64,000 bases of DNA from Auanema rhodensis. Its lineage: Eukaryota > Nematoda > Chromadorea > Rhabditida > Rhabditidae. Below, in pieces: positions 12,145-25,693 of this stretch. Where the stretch lies: assembly GCA_964057225.1 (NCBI GenBank), contig OZ059897.1, positions 21,514,001-21,578,000 of the forward strand, given 5' to 3'. The notes below the pieces were generated by a model. It was not told the DNA's origin. It ran no database searches and saw only the letters and a program-made list of their open reading frames with translations. Numbering within the stretch: position 1 is the stretch's first letter; each line of letters starts with the position of its first letter. The translations under genes were made by a program, and so were the position numbers.

Positions 12145-15100
12145 GATGTGCACTTGGTATGTAACTCGCTCCACGTGAAAGATAAAGAGATGCGGTTTTC
12201 AAAATTAGATTCCCCATGTCCATATTAGTCTAAAAACAAATTTTTATTGATATTGGTGCATGGTAACCATGACTTTGAAATTTACGTGAACTTTAATTTA
12301 TGCTAATTAAATGTACACGTGATGTGCACTTGGTATGTAACTCGCTTCACGTAAAAAATAAAGAGATGCGGTTTTCAAAATTAGATTCCCCATGTCCATA
12401 TTAGTCTAAAAACAAATTTTTATTGATATTGGTTCATGGTAACCATGACTTTGAAATTTACGTGAACTTTAATTTATGCTAATTAAATGTACACGTGATG
12501 TGCACTTGGTATGTAACTCGCTTCACGTGAAAGATAAAGAGATGCGGTTTTCAAAATTAGATTCCCCATGTCCATATTAGTCTAAAAACAAATTTTTATT
12601 GATATTGGTGCATGGTAACCATGACTTTGAAATTTACGTGAACTTTAATTTATGCTAATTAAATGTACACGTGATGTGCACTTGGTATGGAACTCGCTTC
12701 ACGTGAAAGATAAAGAGATGCGGTTTTCAAAATTAGATTCCCCATGTCCATATTAGTTCAAAAACAAATTTTTATTGATTTTGGTTCATGGTAACCATGA
12801 CTTTGAAATTTACGTGAACTTTAATTTATGCTAATTAAATGTACACGTGATGTGCACTTGGTATGTAACTCGCTTCACGTGAAAGATAAAGAGATTCGGT
12901 TTTCAAAATTAGATTCCCCATGTCCATATTAGTCTAAAAACAAATTTTTATTGATATTGGTGCATGGTAACCATGACTTTGAAATTTACGTGAACTTTAA
13001 TTTATGCTAATTAAATGTACACGTGATGTGCACTTGGTATGGAACTCGCTTCACGTGAAAGATAAAGAGATGCGGTTTTCAAAATTAGATTCCCCATGTC
13101 CATATTAGTCTAAAAACAAATTTTTATTGATTTTGGTTCATGGTAACCATGACTTTGAAATTTACGTGAACTTTAATTTATGCTAATTAAATGTACACGT
13201 GATGTGCACTTGGTATGTAACTCGCTTCACGTGAAAGATAAAGAGATTCGGTTTTCAAAATTAGATTCCCCATGTCCATATTAGTCTAAAAACAAATTTT
13301 TATTGATATTGGTGCATGGTAACCATGACTTTGAAATTTACGTGAACTTTAATTTATGCTAATTAAATGTACACGTGATGTGCACTTGGTATGTAACTCG
13401 CTTCACGTGAAAGATAAAGAGATGCGGTTTTCAAAATTAGATTCCCCATGTCCATATTAGTCTAAAAACAAATTTTTATTGATATTGGTGCATGGTAACC
13501 ATGACTTTGAAATTTACGTGAACTTTAATTTATGCTAATTAAATGTACACGTGATGTGCACTTGGTATGTAACTCGCTTCACGTGAAAGATAAAGAGATG
13601 CGGTTTTCAAAATTAGATTCCCCATGTCCATATTAGTCTAAAAACAAATTTTTATTGATATTGGTGCATGGTAACCATGACTTTGAAATTTACGTGAACT
13701 TTAATTTATGCTAATTAAATGTACACGTGATGTGCACTTGGTATGGAACTCGCTTCACGTGAAAGATAAAGAGATGCGGTTTTCAAAATTAGATTTCCCA
13801 TGTCCATATTAGTCTAAAAACAAATTTTTATTGATTTTGGTTCATGGTAACCATGACTTTGAAATTTACGTGAACTTTAATTTATGCTAATTAAATGTAC
13901 ACGTGATGTGCACTTGGTATGTAACTCGCTTCACGTGAAAGATAAAGAGATTCGGTTTTCAAAATTAGATTCCCCATGTCCATATTAGTCTAAAAACAAA
14001 TTTTTATTGATATTGGTGCATAGTAACCATGACTTTGAAATTTACGTGAACTTTAATTTATGCTAATTAAATGTACACGTGATGTGCACTTGGTATGTAA
14101 CTCGCTTCACGTGAAAGATGAAGAGGTGCGGTTTTCAAAATTAGATTCCCCATGTCCATATTAGTCTAAAAACAAATTTTTATTGATATTGGTGCATGGT
14201 AACCATGACTTTGAAATTTACGTGAACTTTAATTTATGCTAATTAAATGTACACGTGATGTGCACTTGGTATGTAACTCGCTTCACGTGAAAGATAAAGA
14301 GATGCGGTTTTTAAAATTAGATTCCCCATGTCCATATTAGTCTAAAAACAAATTTTTATTGATATTGGTGCATGGTAACCATGACTTTGAAATTTACGTG
14401 AACTTTAATTTATGCTAATTAAATGTACACGTGATGTGCACTTGGTATGTAACTCGCTTCACGTAAAAAATAAAGAGATGCGGTTTTCAAAATTAGATTC
14501 CCCATGTCCATATTAGTCTAAAAACAAATTTTTATTGATATTGGTTCATGGTAACCATGACTTTGAAATTTACGTGAACTTTAATTTATGCTAATTAAAT
14601 GTACACGTGATGTGCACTTGGTATGTAACTCGCTTCACGTGAAAGATAAAGAGATGCGGTTTTCAAAATTAGATTCCCCATGTCCATATTAGTCTAAAAA
14701 CAAATTTTTATTGATATTGGTGCATGGTAACCATGACTTTGAAATTTACGTGAACTTTAATTTATGCTAATTAAATGTACACGTGATGTGCACTTGGTAT
14801 GGAACTCGCTTCACGTGAAAGATAAAGAGATGCGGTTTTCAAAATTAGATTCCCCATGTCCATATTAGTTCAAAAACAAATTTTTATTGATTTTGGTTCA
14901 TGGTAACCATGACTTTGAAATTTACGTGAACTTTAATTTATGCTAATTAAATGTACACGTGATGTGCACTTGGTATGTAACTCGCTTCACGTGAAAGATA
15001 AAGAGATTCGGTTTTCAAAATTAGATTCCCCATGTCCATATTAGTCTAAAAACAAATTTTTATTGATATTGGTGCATGGTAACCATGACTTTGAAATTTA

Positions 15101-16368
15101 CGTGAACTTTAATTTATGCTAATTAAATGTACACGTGATGTGCACTTGGTATGGAACTCGCTTCACGTGAAAGATAAAGAGATGCGGTTTTCAAAATTAG
15201 ATTCCCCATGTCCATATTAGTCTAAAAACAAATTTTTATTGATTTTGGTTCATGGTAACCATGACTTTGAAATTTACGTGAACTTTAATTTATGCTAATT
15301 AAATGTACACGTGATGTGCACTTGGTATGTAACTCGCTTCACGTGAAAGATAAAGAGATTCGGTTTTCAAAATTAGATTCCCCATGTCCATATTAGTCTA
15401 AAAACAAATTTTTATTGATATTGGTGCATGGTAACCATGACTTTGAAATTTACGTGAACTTTAATTTATGCTAATTAAATGTACACGTGATGTGCACTTG
15501 GTATGTAACTCGCTTCACGTGAAAGATAAAGAGATGCGGTTTTCAAAATTAGATTCCCCATGTCCATATTAGTCTAAAAACAAATTTTTATTGATATTGG
15601 TGCATGGTAACCATGACTTTGAAATTTACGTGAACTTTAATTTATGCTAATTAAATGTACACGTGATGTGCACTTGGTATGGAACTCGCTTCACGTGAAA
15701 GATAAAGAGATGCGGTTTTCAAAATTAGATTCCCCATGTCCATATTAGTCTAAAAACAAATTTTTATTGATTTTGGTTCATGGTAACCATGACTTTGAAA
15801 TTTACGTGAACTTTAATTTATGCTAATTAAATGTACACGTGATGTGCACTTGGTATGTAACTCGCTTCACGTGAAAGATAAAGAGATTCGGTTTTCAAAA
15901 TTAGATTCCCCATGTCCATATTAGTCTAAAAACAAATTTTTATTGATATTGGTGCATAGTAACCATGACTTTGAAATTTACGTGAACTTTAATTTATGCT
16001 AATTAAATGTACACGTGATGTGCACTTGGTATGTAACTCGCTTCACGTGAAAGATGAAGAGGTGCGGTTTTCAAAATTAGATTCCCCATGTCCATATTAG
16101 TCTAAAAACAAATTTTTATTGATATTGGTGCATGGTAACCATGACTTTGAAATTTACGTGAACTTTAATTTATGCTAATTAAATGTACACGTGATGTGCA
16201 CTTGGTATGTAACTCGCTTCACGTGAAAGATAAAGAGATGCGGTTTTTAAAATTAGATTCCCCATGTCCATATTAGTCTAAAAACAAATTTTTATTGATA
16301 TTGGTGCATGGTAACCATGACTTTGAAATTTACGTGAACTTTAATTTATGCTAATTAAATGTACACGT
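12145..16368 (+). repeat. 12-mer and 11-mer higher-order repeat pair, with a C27 lead-in monomer
   Basis: After a C27 monomer (12145-12320), a 12-mer spans 12321-14432 and an 11-mer spans 14433-16368. Both run: A33/A37 with T114; plain; TTCAAAA; B; A; B; plain (twice in the first copy, once in the second); A; B with ATAGTAACC; G40/G46 (GATGAAGAGGTG); then T56 (GGTTTTTAAAA). The two copies differ by one plain monomer, and a TTTCCCA change near 13796 is private to the first. The last monomer with G18 in the window is at 15665, so this pair closes the left domain. Confidence 0.82.
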
Positions 16369-19300
16369 GATGTGCACTTGGTATGTAACTCGCTTCACGT
16401 GAAAGATGAAGAGATGCGGTTTTCAAAATTAGATTCCCCATGTCCATATTAGTCTAAAAACAAATTTTTATTGATATTGGTTCATGGTAACCATGACTTT
16501 GAAATTTACGTGAACTTTAATTTATGCTAATTAAATGTACACGTGATGTGCACTTGGTATGTAACTCGCTTCACGTGAAAGATAAAGAGAATCGGTTTTC
16601 AAAATTAGATTCCCCATGTCCATATTAGTCTAAAAACAAATTTTTATTGATATTGGTGCATGGTAACCATGACTTTGAAATTTACGTGAACTTTAATTTA
16701 TGCTAATTAAATGTACACGTGATGTGCACTTGGTATGTAACTCGCTTCACGGGAAAGATAAAGAGATGCGGTTTTCAAAATTATATTCCCCATGTCCATA
16801 TTAGTCTAAAAACAAATTTTTATTGATATTGGTGCATGGTAACCATGACTTTGAAATTTACGTGAACTTTAATTTGTGCTAATTAAATGTACACGTGATG
16901 TGCACTTGGTATGTAACTCACTTCACGTGAAAGATAAAGAGATTCGGTTTTCAAAATTAGATTCCCCATGTCCATATTAGTCTAAAAACAACTTTTTTTG
17001 ATATTGGTGCATGGTAACCAAGACTTTGAAATTTACGTGAACTTTAATTTATGCTAATTAAATGTACACGTGATGTGCACTTAGTATGTAACTCGCTCCA
17101 CGTGAAAGATAAAGAGATGCGGTTTTCAAAATTAGATTCCCCATGTCCATATTAGTCTAAAAACAAATTTTTATTGATATTGGTTCATGGTAACCATGAC
17201 TTTGAAATTTACGTGAACTTTAATTTATGCTAATTAAATGTACACGTGATGTGCACTTGGTATGTAACTCGCTTCACGTGAAAGATAAAGAGATGCGGTT
17301 TTCAAAATTATATTCCCCATGTCCATATTAGTCTAAAAACAAATTTTTATTGATATTGGTGCATGGTAACCATGACTTTGAAATTTACGTGAACTTTAAT
17401 TTATGCTAATTAAATGTACACGTGATGTGCACTTGGTATATAACTCGCTTCACGTGAAAGATAAAGAGATTCGGTTTTCAAAATTAGATTCCCCATGTCC
17501 ATATTAGTCTAAAAACAAATTTTTATTGATATTGGTGCATGGTAACCATGACTTTGAAATTTACGTGAACTTTAATTTATGCTAATTAAATGTACACGTG
17601 ATGTGCACTTGGTATGTAACTCGCTTCACGTGAAAGATGAAGAGGTGCGGTTTTCAAAATTAGATTCCCCATGTCCATATTAGTCTAAAAACAAATTTTT
17701 ATTGATATTGGTTCATGGTAACCATGACTTTGAAATTTACGTGAACTTTAATTTATGCTAATTAAATGTACACGTGATGTGCACTTGGTATGTAACTCGC
17801 TTCACGTGAAAGATAAAGAGATGCGGTTTTCAAAATTATATTCCCCATGTCCATATTAGTCTAAAAACAAATTTTTATTGATATTGGTGCATGGTAACCA
17901 TGACTTTGAAATTTACGTGAACTTTAATTTATGCTAATTAAATGTACACGTGATGTGCACTTGGTATGTAACTCGCTTCACGTGAAAGATGAAGAGGTGC
18001 GGTTTTCAAAATTAGATTCCCTATGTCCATATTAGTCTAAAAACAAATTTTTATTGATATTGGTTCATGGTAACCATGACTTTGAAATTTACGTGAACTT
18101 TAATTTATGCTAATTAAATGTACACGTGATGTGCACTTGGTATGTAACTCGCTTCACGTGAAAGATAAAGAGATTCGGTTTTCAAAATTAGATTCCCCAT
18201 GTCCATATTAGTCTAAAAACAAATTTTTATTGATATTGGTGCATGGTAACCATGACTTTGAAATTTACGTGAACTTTAATTTATGCTAATTAAATGTACA
18301 CGTGATGTGCACTTGGTATGTAACTCGCTTCACGTGAAAGATAAAGAGATGCTGTTTTCAAAATTAGATTCCCCATGTCCATATTATTCTAAAAACAAAT
18401 TTTTATTGATATTGGTTCATGGTAACCATGACTTTGAAATTTACGTGAACTTTAATTTATGCTAATTAAATGTACACGTGATGTGCACTTGGTATGTAAC
18501 TCGCTTCACGTGAAAAATAAAGAGATGCGGTTTTCAAAATTAGATTCCCCATGTCCATATTAGTCTAAAAACAAATTTTTATTGATATTGGTTCATGGTA
18601 ACCATGACTTTGAAATTTACGTGAACTTTAATTTATGCTAATTAAATGTACACGTGATGTGCACTTGGTATGTAACTCGCTTCACGTGAAAGATAAAGAG
18701 ATTCGGTTTTCAAAATTAGATTCCCCATGTCCATATTAGTCTAAAAACAAATTTTTATTGATATTGGTGCATGGTAACCATGACTTTGAAATTTACGTGA
18801 ACTTTAATTTATGCTAATTAAATGTACACGTGATGTGCACTTGGTATGTAACTCGCTTCACGTGAAAGATAAAGAGATGCGGTTTTCAAAATTATATTCC
18901 CCATGTCCATATTAGTCTAACAACAAATTTTTATTGATATTGGTGCATGGTAACCATGACTTTGAAATTTACGTGAACTTTAATTTGTGCTAATTAAATG
19001 TACACGTGATGTGCACTTGGTATGTAACTCGCTTCACGTGAAAGATAAAGAGATTCGGTTTTCAAAATTAGATAACCCATGTCCATATTAGTCTAAAAAC
19101 AAATTTTTATTGATATTGGTGCATGGTAACCATGACTTTGAAATTTACGTGAACTTTAATTTATGCTAATTAAATGTACACGTGATGTGCACTTGGTATG
19201 TAACTCGCTTCACGTGAAAGATAAAGAGATGCGGTTTTCAAAATTATATTCCCCATGTCCATATTAGTCTAAAAACAAATTTTTATTGATATTGGTGCAT

Positions 19301-20062
19301 GGTAACCATGACTTTGAAATTTACGTGAACTTTAATTTGTGCTAATTAAATGTACACGTGATGTGCACTTGGTATGTAACTCGCTTCACGTGAAAGATAA
19401 AGAGATTCGGTTTTCAAAATTAGATTCCCCATGTCCATATTAGTCTAAAAACAAATTTTTTTGATATTGGTGCATGGTAACCAAGACTTTGAAATTTACG
19501 TGAACTTTAATTTATGCTAATTAAATGTACACGTGATGTGCACTTGGTATGTAACTCGCTTCACGTGAAAGATGAAGAGATGCGGTTTTCAAAATTAGAT
19601 TCCCCATGTCCATATTAGTCTAAAAACAAATTTTTATTGATATTGGTGCATGGTAACCATGACTTTGAAATTTACGTGAACTTTAATTTATGCTAATTAA
19701 ATGTACACGTGATGTGCACTTGGTATGTAACTCGCTTCACGTGAAAGATAAAGAGATGCGGTTTTCAAAATTAGATTCCCCATGTCCATATTATTCTAAA
19801 AACAAATTTTTATTGATATTGGTGCATGGTAACCATGACTTTGAAATTTACGTGAACTTTAATTTATGCTAATTAAATGTACACGTGATGTGCACTTGGT
19901 ATGTAACTCGCTTCACGTGAAAGATGAAGAGGTGCGGTTTTCAAAATTAGATTCCCCATGTCCATATTAGTCTAAAAACAAATTTTTATTGATATTGGTT
20001 CATGGTAACCATGACTTTGAAATTTACGTGAACTTTAATTTATGCTAATTAAATGTACACGT
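16369..20062 (+). repeat. Transitional stretch of mixed, more diverged monomers
   Basis: About 21 monomers with no exact internal period that I could set. It contains private changes not seen again (GAGAATCGG near 16588, ACGGGAAAG near 16750, CTCACTT near 16918) and the first copy with the A102 deletion and A126 (near 16990-17021). From about 17240 to 18480 the series T64, A17, G40/G46, ..., T48, T50/T84 already resembles the 9-mer unit that starts at 20063. From about 18830 to 19540 it resembles the 5-mer unit at 23935. It may be an older source of both. Confidence 0.7.
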
Positions 20063-23000
20063 GATGTGCACTTGGTATGTAACTCGCTTCACGTGAAAGA
20101 TAAAGAGATTCGGTTTTCAAAATTAGATTCCCCATGTCCATATTAGTCTAAAAACAAATTTTTATTGATATTGGTTCATGGTAACCATGACTTTGAAATT
20201 TACGTGAACTTTAATTTATGCTAATTAAATGTACACGTGATGTGCACTTGGTATGTAACTCGCTTCACGTGAAAGATAAAGAGATGCGGTTTTCAAAATT
20301 ATATTCCCCATGTCCATATTAGTCTAAAAACAAATTTTTATTGATATTGGTGCATGGTAACCATGACTTTGAAATTTACGTGAACTTTAATTTATGCTAA
20401 TTAAATGTACACGTGATGTGCACTTGGTATATAACTCGCTTCACGTGAAAGATAAAGAGATTCGGTTTTCAAAATTAGATTCCCCATGTCCATATTAGTC
20501 TAAAAACAAATTTTTATTGATATTGGTGCATGGTAACCATGACTTTGAAATTTACGTGAACTTTAATTTATGCTAATTAAATGTACACGTGATGTGCACT
20601 TGGTATGTAACTCGCTTCACGTGAAAGATGAAGAGGTGCGGTTTTCAAAATTAGATTCCCCATGTCCATATTAGTCTAAAAATAAATTTTTATTGATATT
20701 GGTTCATGGTAACCATGACTTTGAAATTTACGTGAACTTTAATTCATGCTAATTAAATGTACACGTGATGTGCACTTGGTATGTAACTCGCTTCACGTGA
20801 AAGATAAAGAGATTCGGTTTTCAAAATTAGATTCCCCATGTCCATATTAGTCTAAAAACAAATTTTTATTGATATTGGTGCATGGTAACCATGACTTTGA
20901 AATTTACGTGAACTTTAATTTATGCTAATTAAATGTACACGTGATGTGCACTTGGTATGTAACTCGCTTCACGTGAAAGATAAAGAGATGCTGTTTTCAA
21001 AATTAGATTCCCCATGTCCATATTATTCTAAAAACAAATTTTTATTGATATTGGTTCATGGTAACCATGACTTTGAAATTTACGTGAACTTTAATTTATG
21101 CTAATTAAATGTACACGTGATGTGCACTTGGTATGTAACTCGCTTCACGTGAAAGATAAAGAGATGCGGTTTTCAAAATTAGATTCCCCATGTCCATATT
21201 AGTCTAAAAACAAATTTTTATTGATATTGGTGCATGGTAACCATGACTTTGAAATTTACGTGAACTTTAATTTATGCTAATTAAATGTACACGTGATGTG
21301 CACTTGGTATGTAACTCGCTTCACGTGAAAGATGAAGAGGTGCGGTTTTCAAAATTAGATTCCCCATGTCCATATTAGTCTAAAAACAAATTTTTATTGA
21401 TATTGGTTCATGGTAACCATGACTTTGAAATTTACGTGAACTTTAATTTATGCTAATTAAATGTACACGTGATGTGCACTTGGTATGTAACTCGCTTCAC
21501 GTGAAAGATAAAGAGATTCGGTTTTCAAAATTAGATTCCCCATGTCCATATTAGTCTAAAAACAAATTTTTATTGATATTGGTTCATGGTAACCATGACT
21601 TTGAAATTTACGTGAACTTTAATTTATGCTAATTAAATGTACACGTGATGTGCACTTGGTATGTAACTCGCTTCACGTGAAAGATAAAGAGATTCGGTTT
21701 TCAAAATTAGATTCCCCATGTCCATATTAGTCTAAAAACAAATTTTTATTGATATTGGTTCATGGTAACCATGACTTTGAAATTTACGTGAACTTTAATT
21801 TATGCTAATTAAATGTACACGTGATGTGCACTTGGTATGTAACTCGCTTCACGTGAAAGATAAAGAGATGCGGTTTTCAAAATTATATTCCCCATGTCCA
21901 TATTAGTCTAAAAACAAATTTTTATTGATATTGGTGCATGGTAACCATGACTTTGAAATTTACGTGAACTTTAATTTATGCTAATTAAATGTACACGTGA
22001 TGTGCACTTGGTATATAACTCGCTTCACGTGAAAGATAAAGAGATTCGGTTTTCAAAATTAGATTCCCCATGTCCATATTAGTCTAAAAACAAATTTTTA
22101 TTGATATTGGTGCATGGTAACCATGACTTTGAAATTTACGTGAACTTTAATTTATGCTAATTAAATGTACACGTGATGTGCACTTGGTATGTAACTCGCT
22201 TCACGTGAAAGATGAAGAGGTGCGGTTTTCAAAATTAGATTCCCCATGTCCATATTAGTCTAAAAACAAATTTTTATTGATATTGGTTCATGGTAACCAT
22301 GACTTTGAAATTTACGTGAACTTTAATTCATGCTAATTAAATGTACACGTGATGTGCACTTGGTATGTAACTCGCTTCACGTGAAAGATAAAGAGATTCG
22401 GTTTTCAAAATTAGATTCCCCATGTCCATATTAGTCTAAAAACAAATTTTTATTGATATTGGTGCATGGTAACCATGACTTTGAAATTTACGTGAACTTT
22501 AATTTATGCTAATTAAATGTACACGTGATGTGCACTTGGTATGTAACTCGCTTCACGTGAAAGATAAAGAGATGCTGTTTTCAAAATTAGATTCCCCATG
22601 TCCATATTATTCTAAAAACAAATTTTTATTGATATTGGTTCATGGTAACCATGACTTTGAAATTTACGTGAACTTTAATTTATGCTAATTAAATGTACAC
22701 GTGATGTGCACTTGGTATGTAACTCGCTTCACGTGAAAGATAAAGAGATGCGGTTTTCAAAATTAGATTCCCCATGTCCATATTAGTCTAAAAACAAATT
22801 TTTATTGATATTGGTGCATGGTAACCATGACTTTGAAATTTACGTGAACTTTAATTTATGCTAATTAAATGTACACGTGATGTGCACTTGGTATGTAACT
22901 CGCTTCACGTGAAAGATGAAGAGGTGCGGTTTTCAAAATTAGATTCCCCATGTCCATATTAGTCTAAAAACAAATTTTTATTGATATTGGTTCATGGTAA

Positions 23001-24110
23001 CCATGACTTTGAAATTTACGTGAACTTTAATTTATGCTAATTAAATGTACACGTGATGTGCACTTGGTATGTAACTCGCTTCACGTGAAAGATAAAGAGA
23101 TTCGGTTTTCAAAATTAGATTCCCCATGTCCATATTAGTCTAAAAACAAATTTTTATTGATATTGGTTCATGGTAACCATGACTTTGAAATTTACGTGAA
23201 CTTTAATTTATGCTAATTAAATGTACACGTGATGTGCACTTGGTATGTAACTCGTTTCACGTGAAAGATAAAGAGATGCGGTTTTCAAAATTATATTCCC
23301 CATGTCCATATTAGTCTAAAAACAAATTTTTATTGATATTGGTGCATGGTAACCATGACTTTGAAATTTACGTGAACTTTAATTTATGCTAATTAAATGT
23401 ACACGTGATGTGCACTTGGTATATAACTCGCTTCACGTGAAAGATAAAGAGATTCGGTTTTCAAAATTAGATTCCCCATGTCCATATTAGTCTAAAAACA
23501 AATTTTTATTGATATTGGTGCATGGTAACCATGACTTTGAAATTTACGTGAACTTTAATTTATGCTAATTAAATGTACACGTGATGTGCACTTGGTATGT
23601 AACTCGCTTCACGTGAAAGATGAAGAGGTGCGGTTTTCAAAATTAGATTCCCCATGTCCATATTAGTCTAAAAACAAATTTTTATTGATATTGGTTCATG
23701 GTAACCATGACTTTGAAATTTACGTGAACTTTAATTCATGCTAATTAAATGTACACGTGATGTGCACTTGGTATGTAACTCGCTTCACGTGAAAGATAAA
23801 GAGATTCGGTTTTCAAAATTAGATTCCCCATGTCCATATTAGTCTAAAAACAAATTTTTATTGATATTGGTGCATGGTAACCATGACTTTGAAATTTACG
23901 TGAACTTTAATTTATGCTAATTAAATGTACACGTGATGTGCACTTGGTATGTAACTCGCTTCACGTGAAAGATAAAGAGATGCTGTTTTCAAAATTAGAT
24001 TCCCCATGTCCATATTATTCTAAAAACAAATTTTTATTGATATTGGTTCATGGTAACCATGACTTTGAAATTTACGTGAACTTTAATTTATGCTAATTAA
24101 ATGTACACGT
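20063..24110 (+). repeat. 9-mer higher-order repeat (1584 bp) in two copies plus a shortened third
   Basis: Copy 1 is 20063-21646, copy 2 is 21647-23230, and a partial third is 23231-24110. Unit order: T48 with T114; T64; A17 (TATATAAC); G40/G46 with C155 (AATTCATG); T48 with G114; T50/T84; plain with G114; G40/G46; T48 with T114. The A17 alleles at 20431, 22015 and 23423 are 1584 and then 1408 bp apart. The third copy has therefore lost one monomer at its start, where two similar T48/T114 monomers would meet. A TAAAAATAAA change near 20692 is private to copy 1. Confidence 0.87.
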
Positions 24111-25693
24111 GATGTGCACTTGGTATGTAACTCGCTTCACGTGAAAAATAAAGAGATGCGGTTTTCAAAATTAGATTCCCCATGTCCATATTAGTCTAAC
24201 AACAAATTTTTATTGATATTGGTGCATGGTAACCATGACTTTGAAATTTACGTGAACTTTAATTTGTGCTAATTAAATGTACACGTGATGTGCACTTGGT
24301 ATGTAACTCGCTTCACGTGAAAGATAAAGAGATTCGGTTTTCAAAATTAGATAACCCATGTCCATATTAGTCTAAAAACAAATTTTTATTGATATTGGTG
24401 CATGGTAACCATGACTTTGATATTTACGTGAACTTTAATTTATGCTAATTAAATGTACACGTGATGTGCACTTGGTATGTAACTCGCTTCACGTGAAACA
24501 TAAAGAGATGCGGTTTTCAAAATTATATTCCCCATGTCCATATTAGTCTAAAAACAAATTTTTATTGATATTGGTGCATGGTAACCATGACTTTGAAATT
24601 TACGTGAACTTTAATTTGTGCTAATTAAATGTACACGTGATGTGCACTTGGTATGTAACTCGCTTCACGTGAAAGATAAAGAGATTCGGTTTTCAAAATT
24701 AGATTCCCCATGTCCATATTAGTCTAAAAACAAATTTTTATTGATATTGGTGCATGGTAACCATGACTTTGAAATTTACGTGAACTTTAATTTATGCTAA
24801 TTAAATGTACACGTGATGTGCACTTGGTATGTAACTCGCTTCACGTGAAAGATAAAGAGATGCTGTTTTCAAAATTAGATTCCCCATGTCCATATTATTC
24901 TAAAAACAAATTTTTATTGATATTGGTTCATGGTAACCATGACTTTGAAATTTACGTGAACTTTAATTTATGCTAATTAAATGTACACGTGATGTGCACT
25001 TGGTATGTAACTCGCTTCACGTGAAAAATAAAGAGATGCGGTTTTCAAAATTAGATTCCCCATGTCCATATTAGTCTAACAACAAATTTTTATTGATATT
25101 GGTGCATGGTAACCATGACTTTGAAATTTACGTGAACTTTAATTTGTGCTAATTAAATGTACACGTGATGTGCACTTGGTATGTAACTCGCTTCACGTGA
25201 AAGATAAAGAGATTCGGTTTTCAAAATTAGATAACCCATGTCCATATTAGTCTAAAAACAAATTTTTATTGATATTGGTGCATGGTAACCATGACTTTGA
25301 TATTTACGTGAACTTTAATTTATGCTAATTAAATGTACACGTGATGTGCACTTGGTATGTAACTCGCTTCACGTGAAAGATAAAGAGATGCGGTTTTCAA
25401 AATTATATTCCCCATGTCCATATTAGTCTAAAAACAAATTTTTATTGATATTGGTGCATGGTAACCATGACTTTGAAATTTACGTGAACTTTAATTTGTG
25501 CTAATTAAATGTACACGTGATGTGCACTTGGTATGTAACTCGCTTCACGTGAAAGATAAAGAGATTCGGTTTTCAAAATTAGATTCCCCATGTCCATATT
25601 AGTCTAAAAACAAATTTTTTTGATATTGGTGCATGGTAACCAAGACTTTGAAATTTACGTGAACTTTAATTTATGCTAATTAAATGTACACGT
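23935..25693 (+). repeat. 5-mer higher-order repeat doublet (880 bp period)
   Basis: Copies are 23935-24814 and 24815-25693; the second is one base short. Unit order: T50/T84; A37 with C90 (CTAACAAC) and G156; T48 with AA at 66-67 (GATAACCC); T64 with G156; T48. A rare allele in the third monomer (TTTGATATTTACG, near 24416 and 25296) is shared by both copies and supports direct duplication. The fifth monomer of copy 2 carries the A102 deletion and A126, which copy 1 lacks. The first unit overlaps the end of the 9-mer series, because they share the T50/T84 monomer. Confidence 0.86.
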
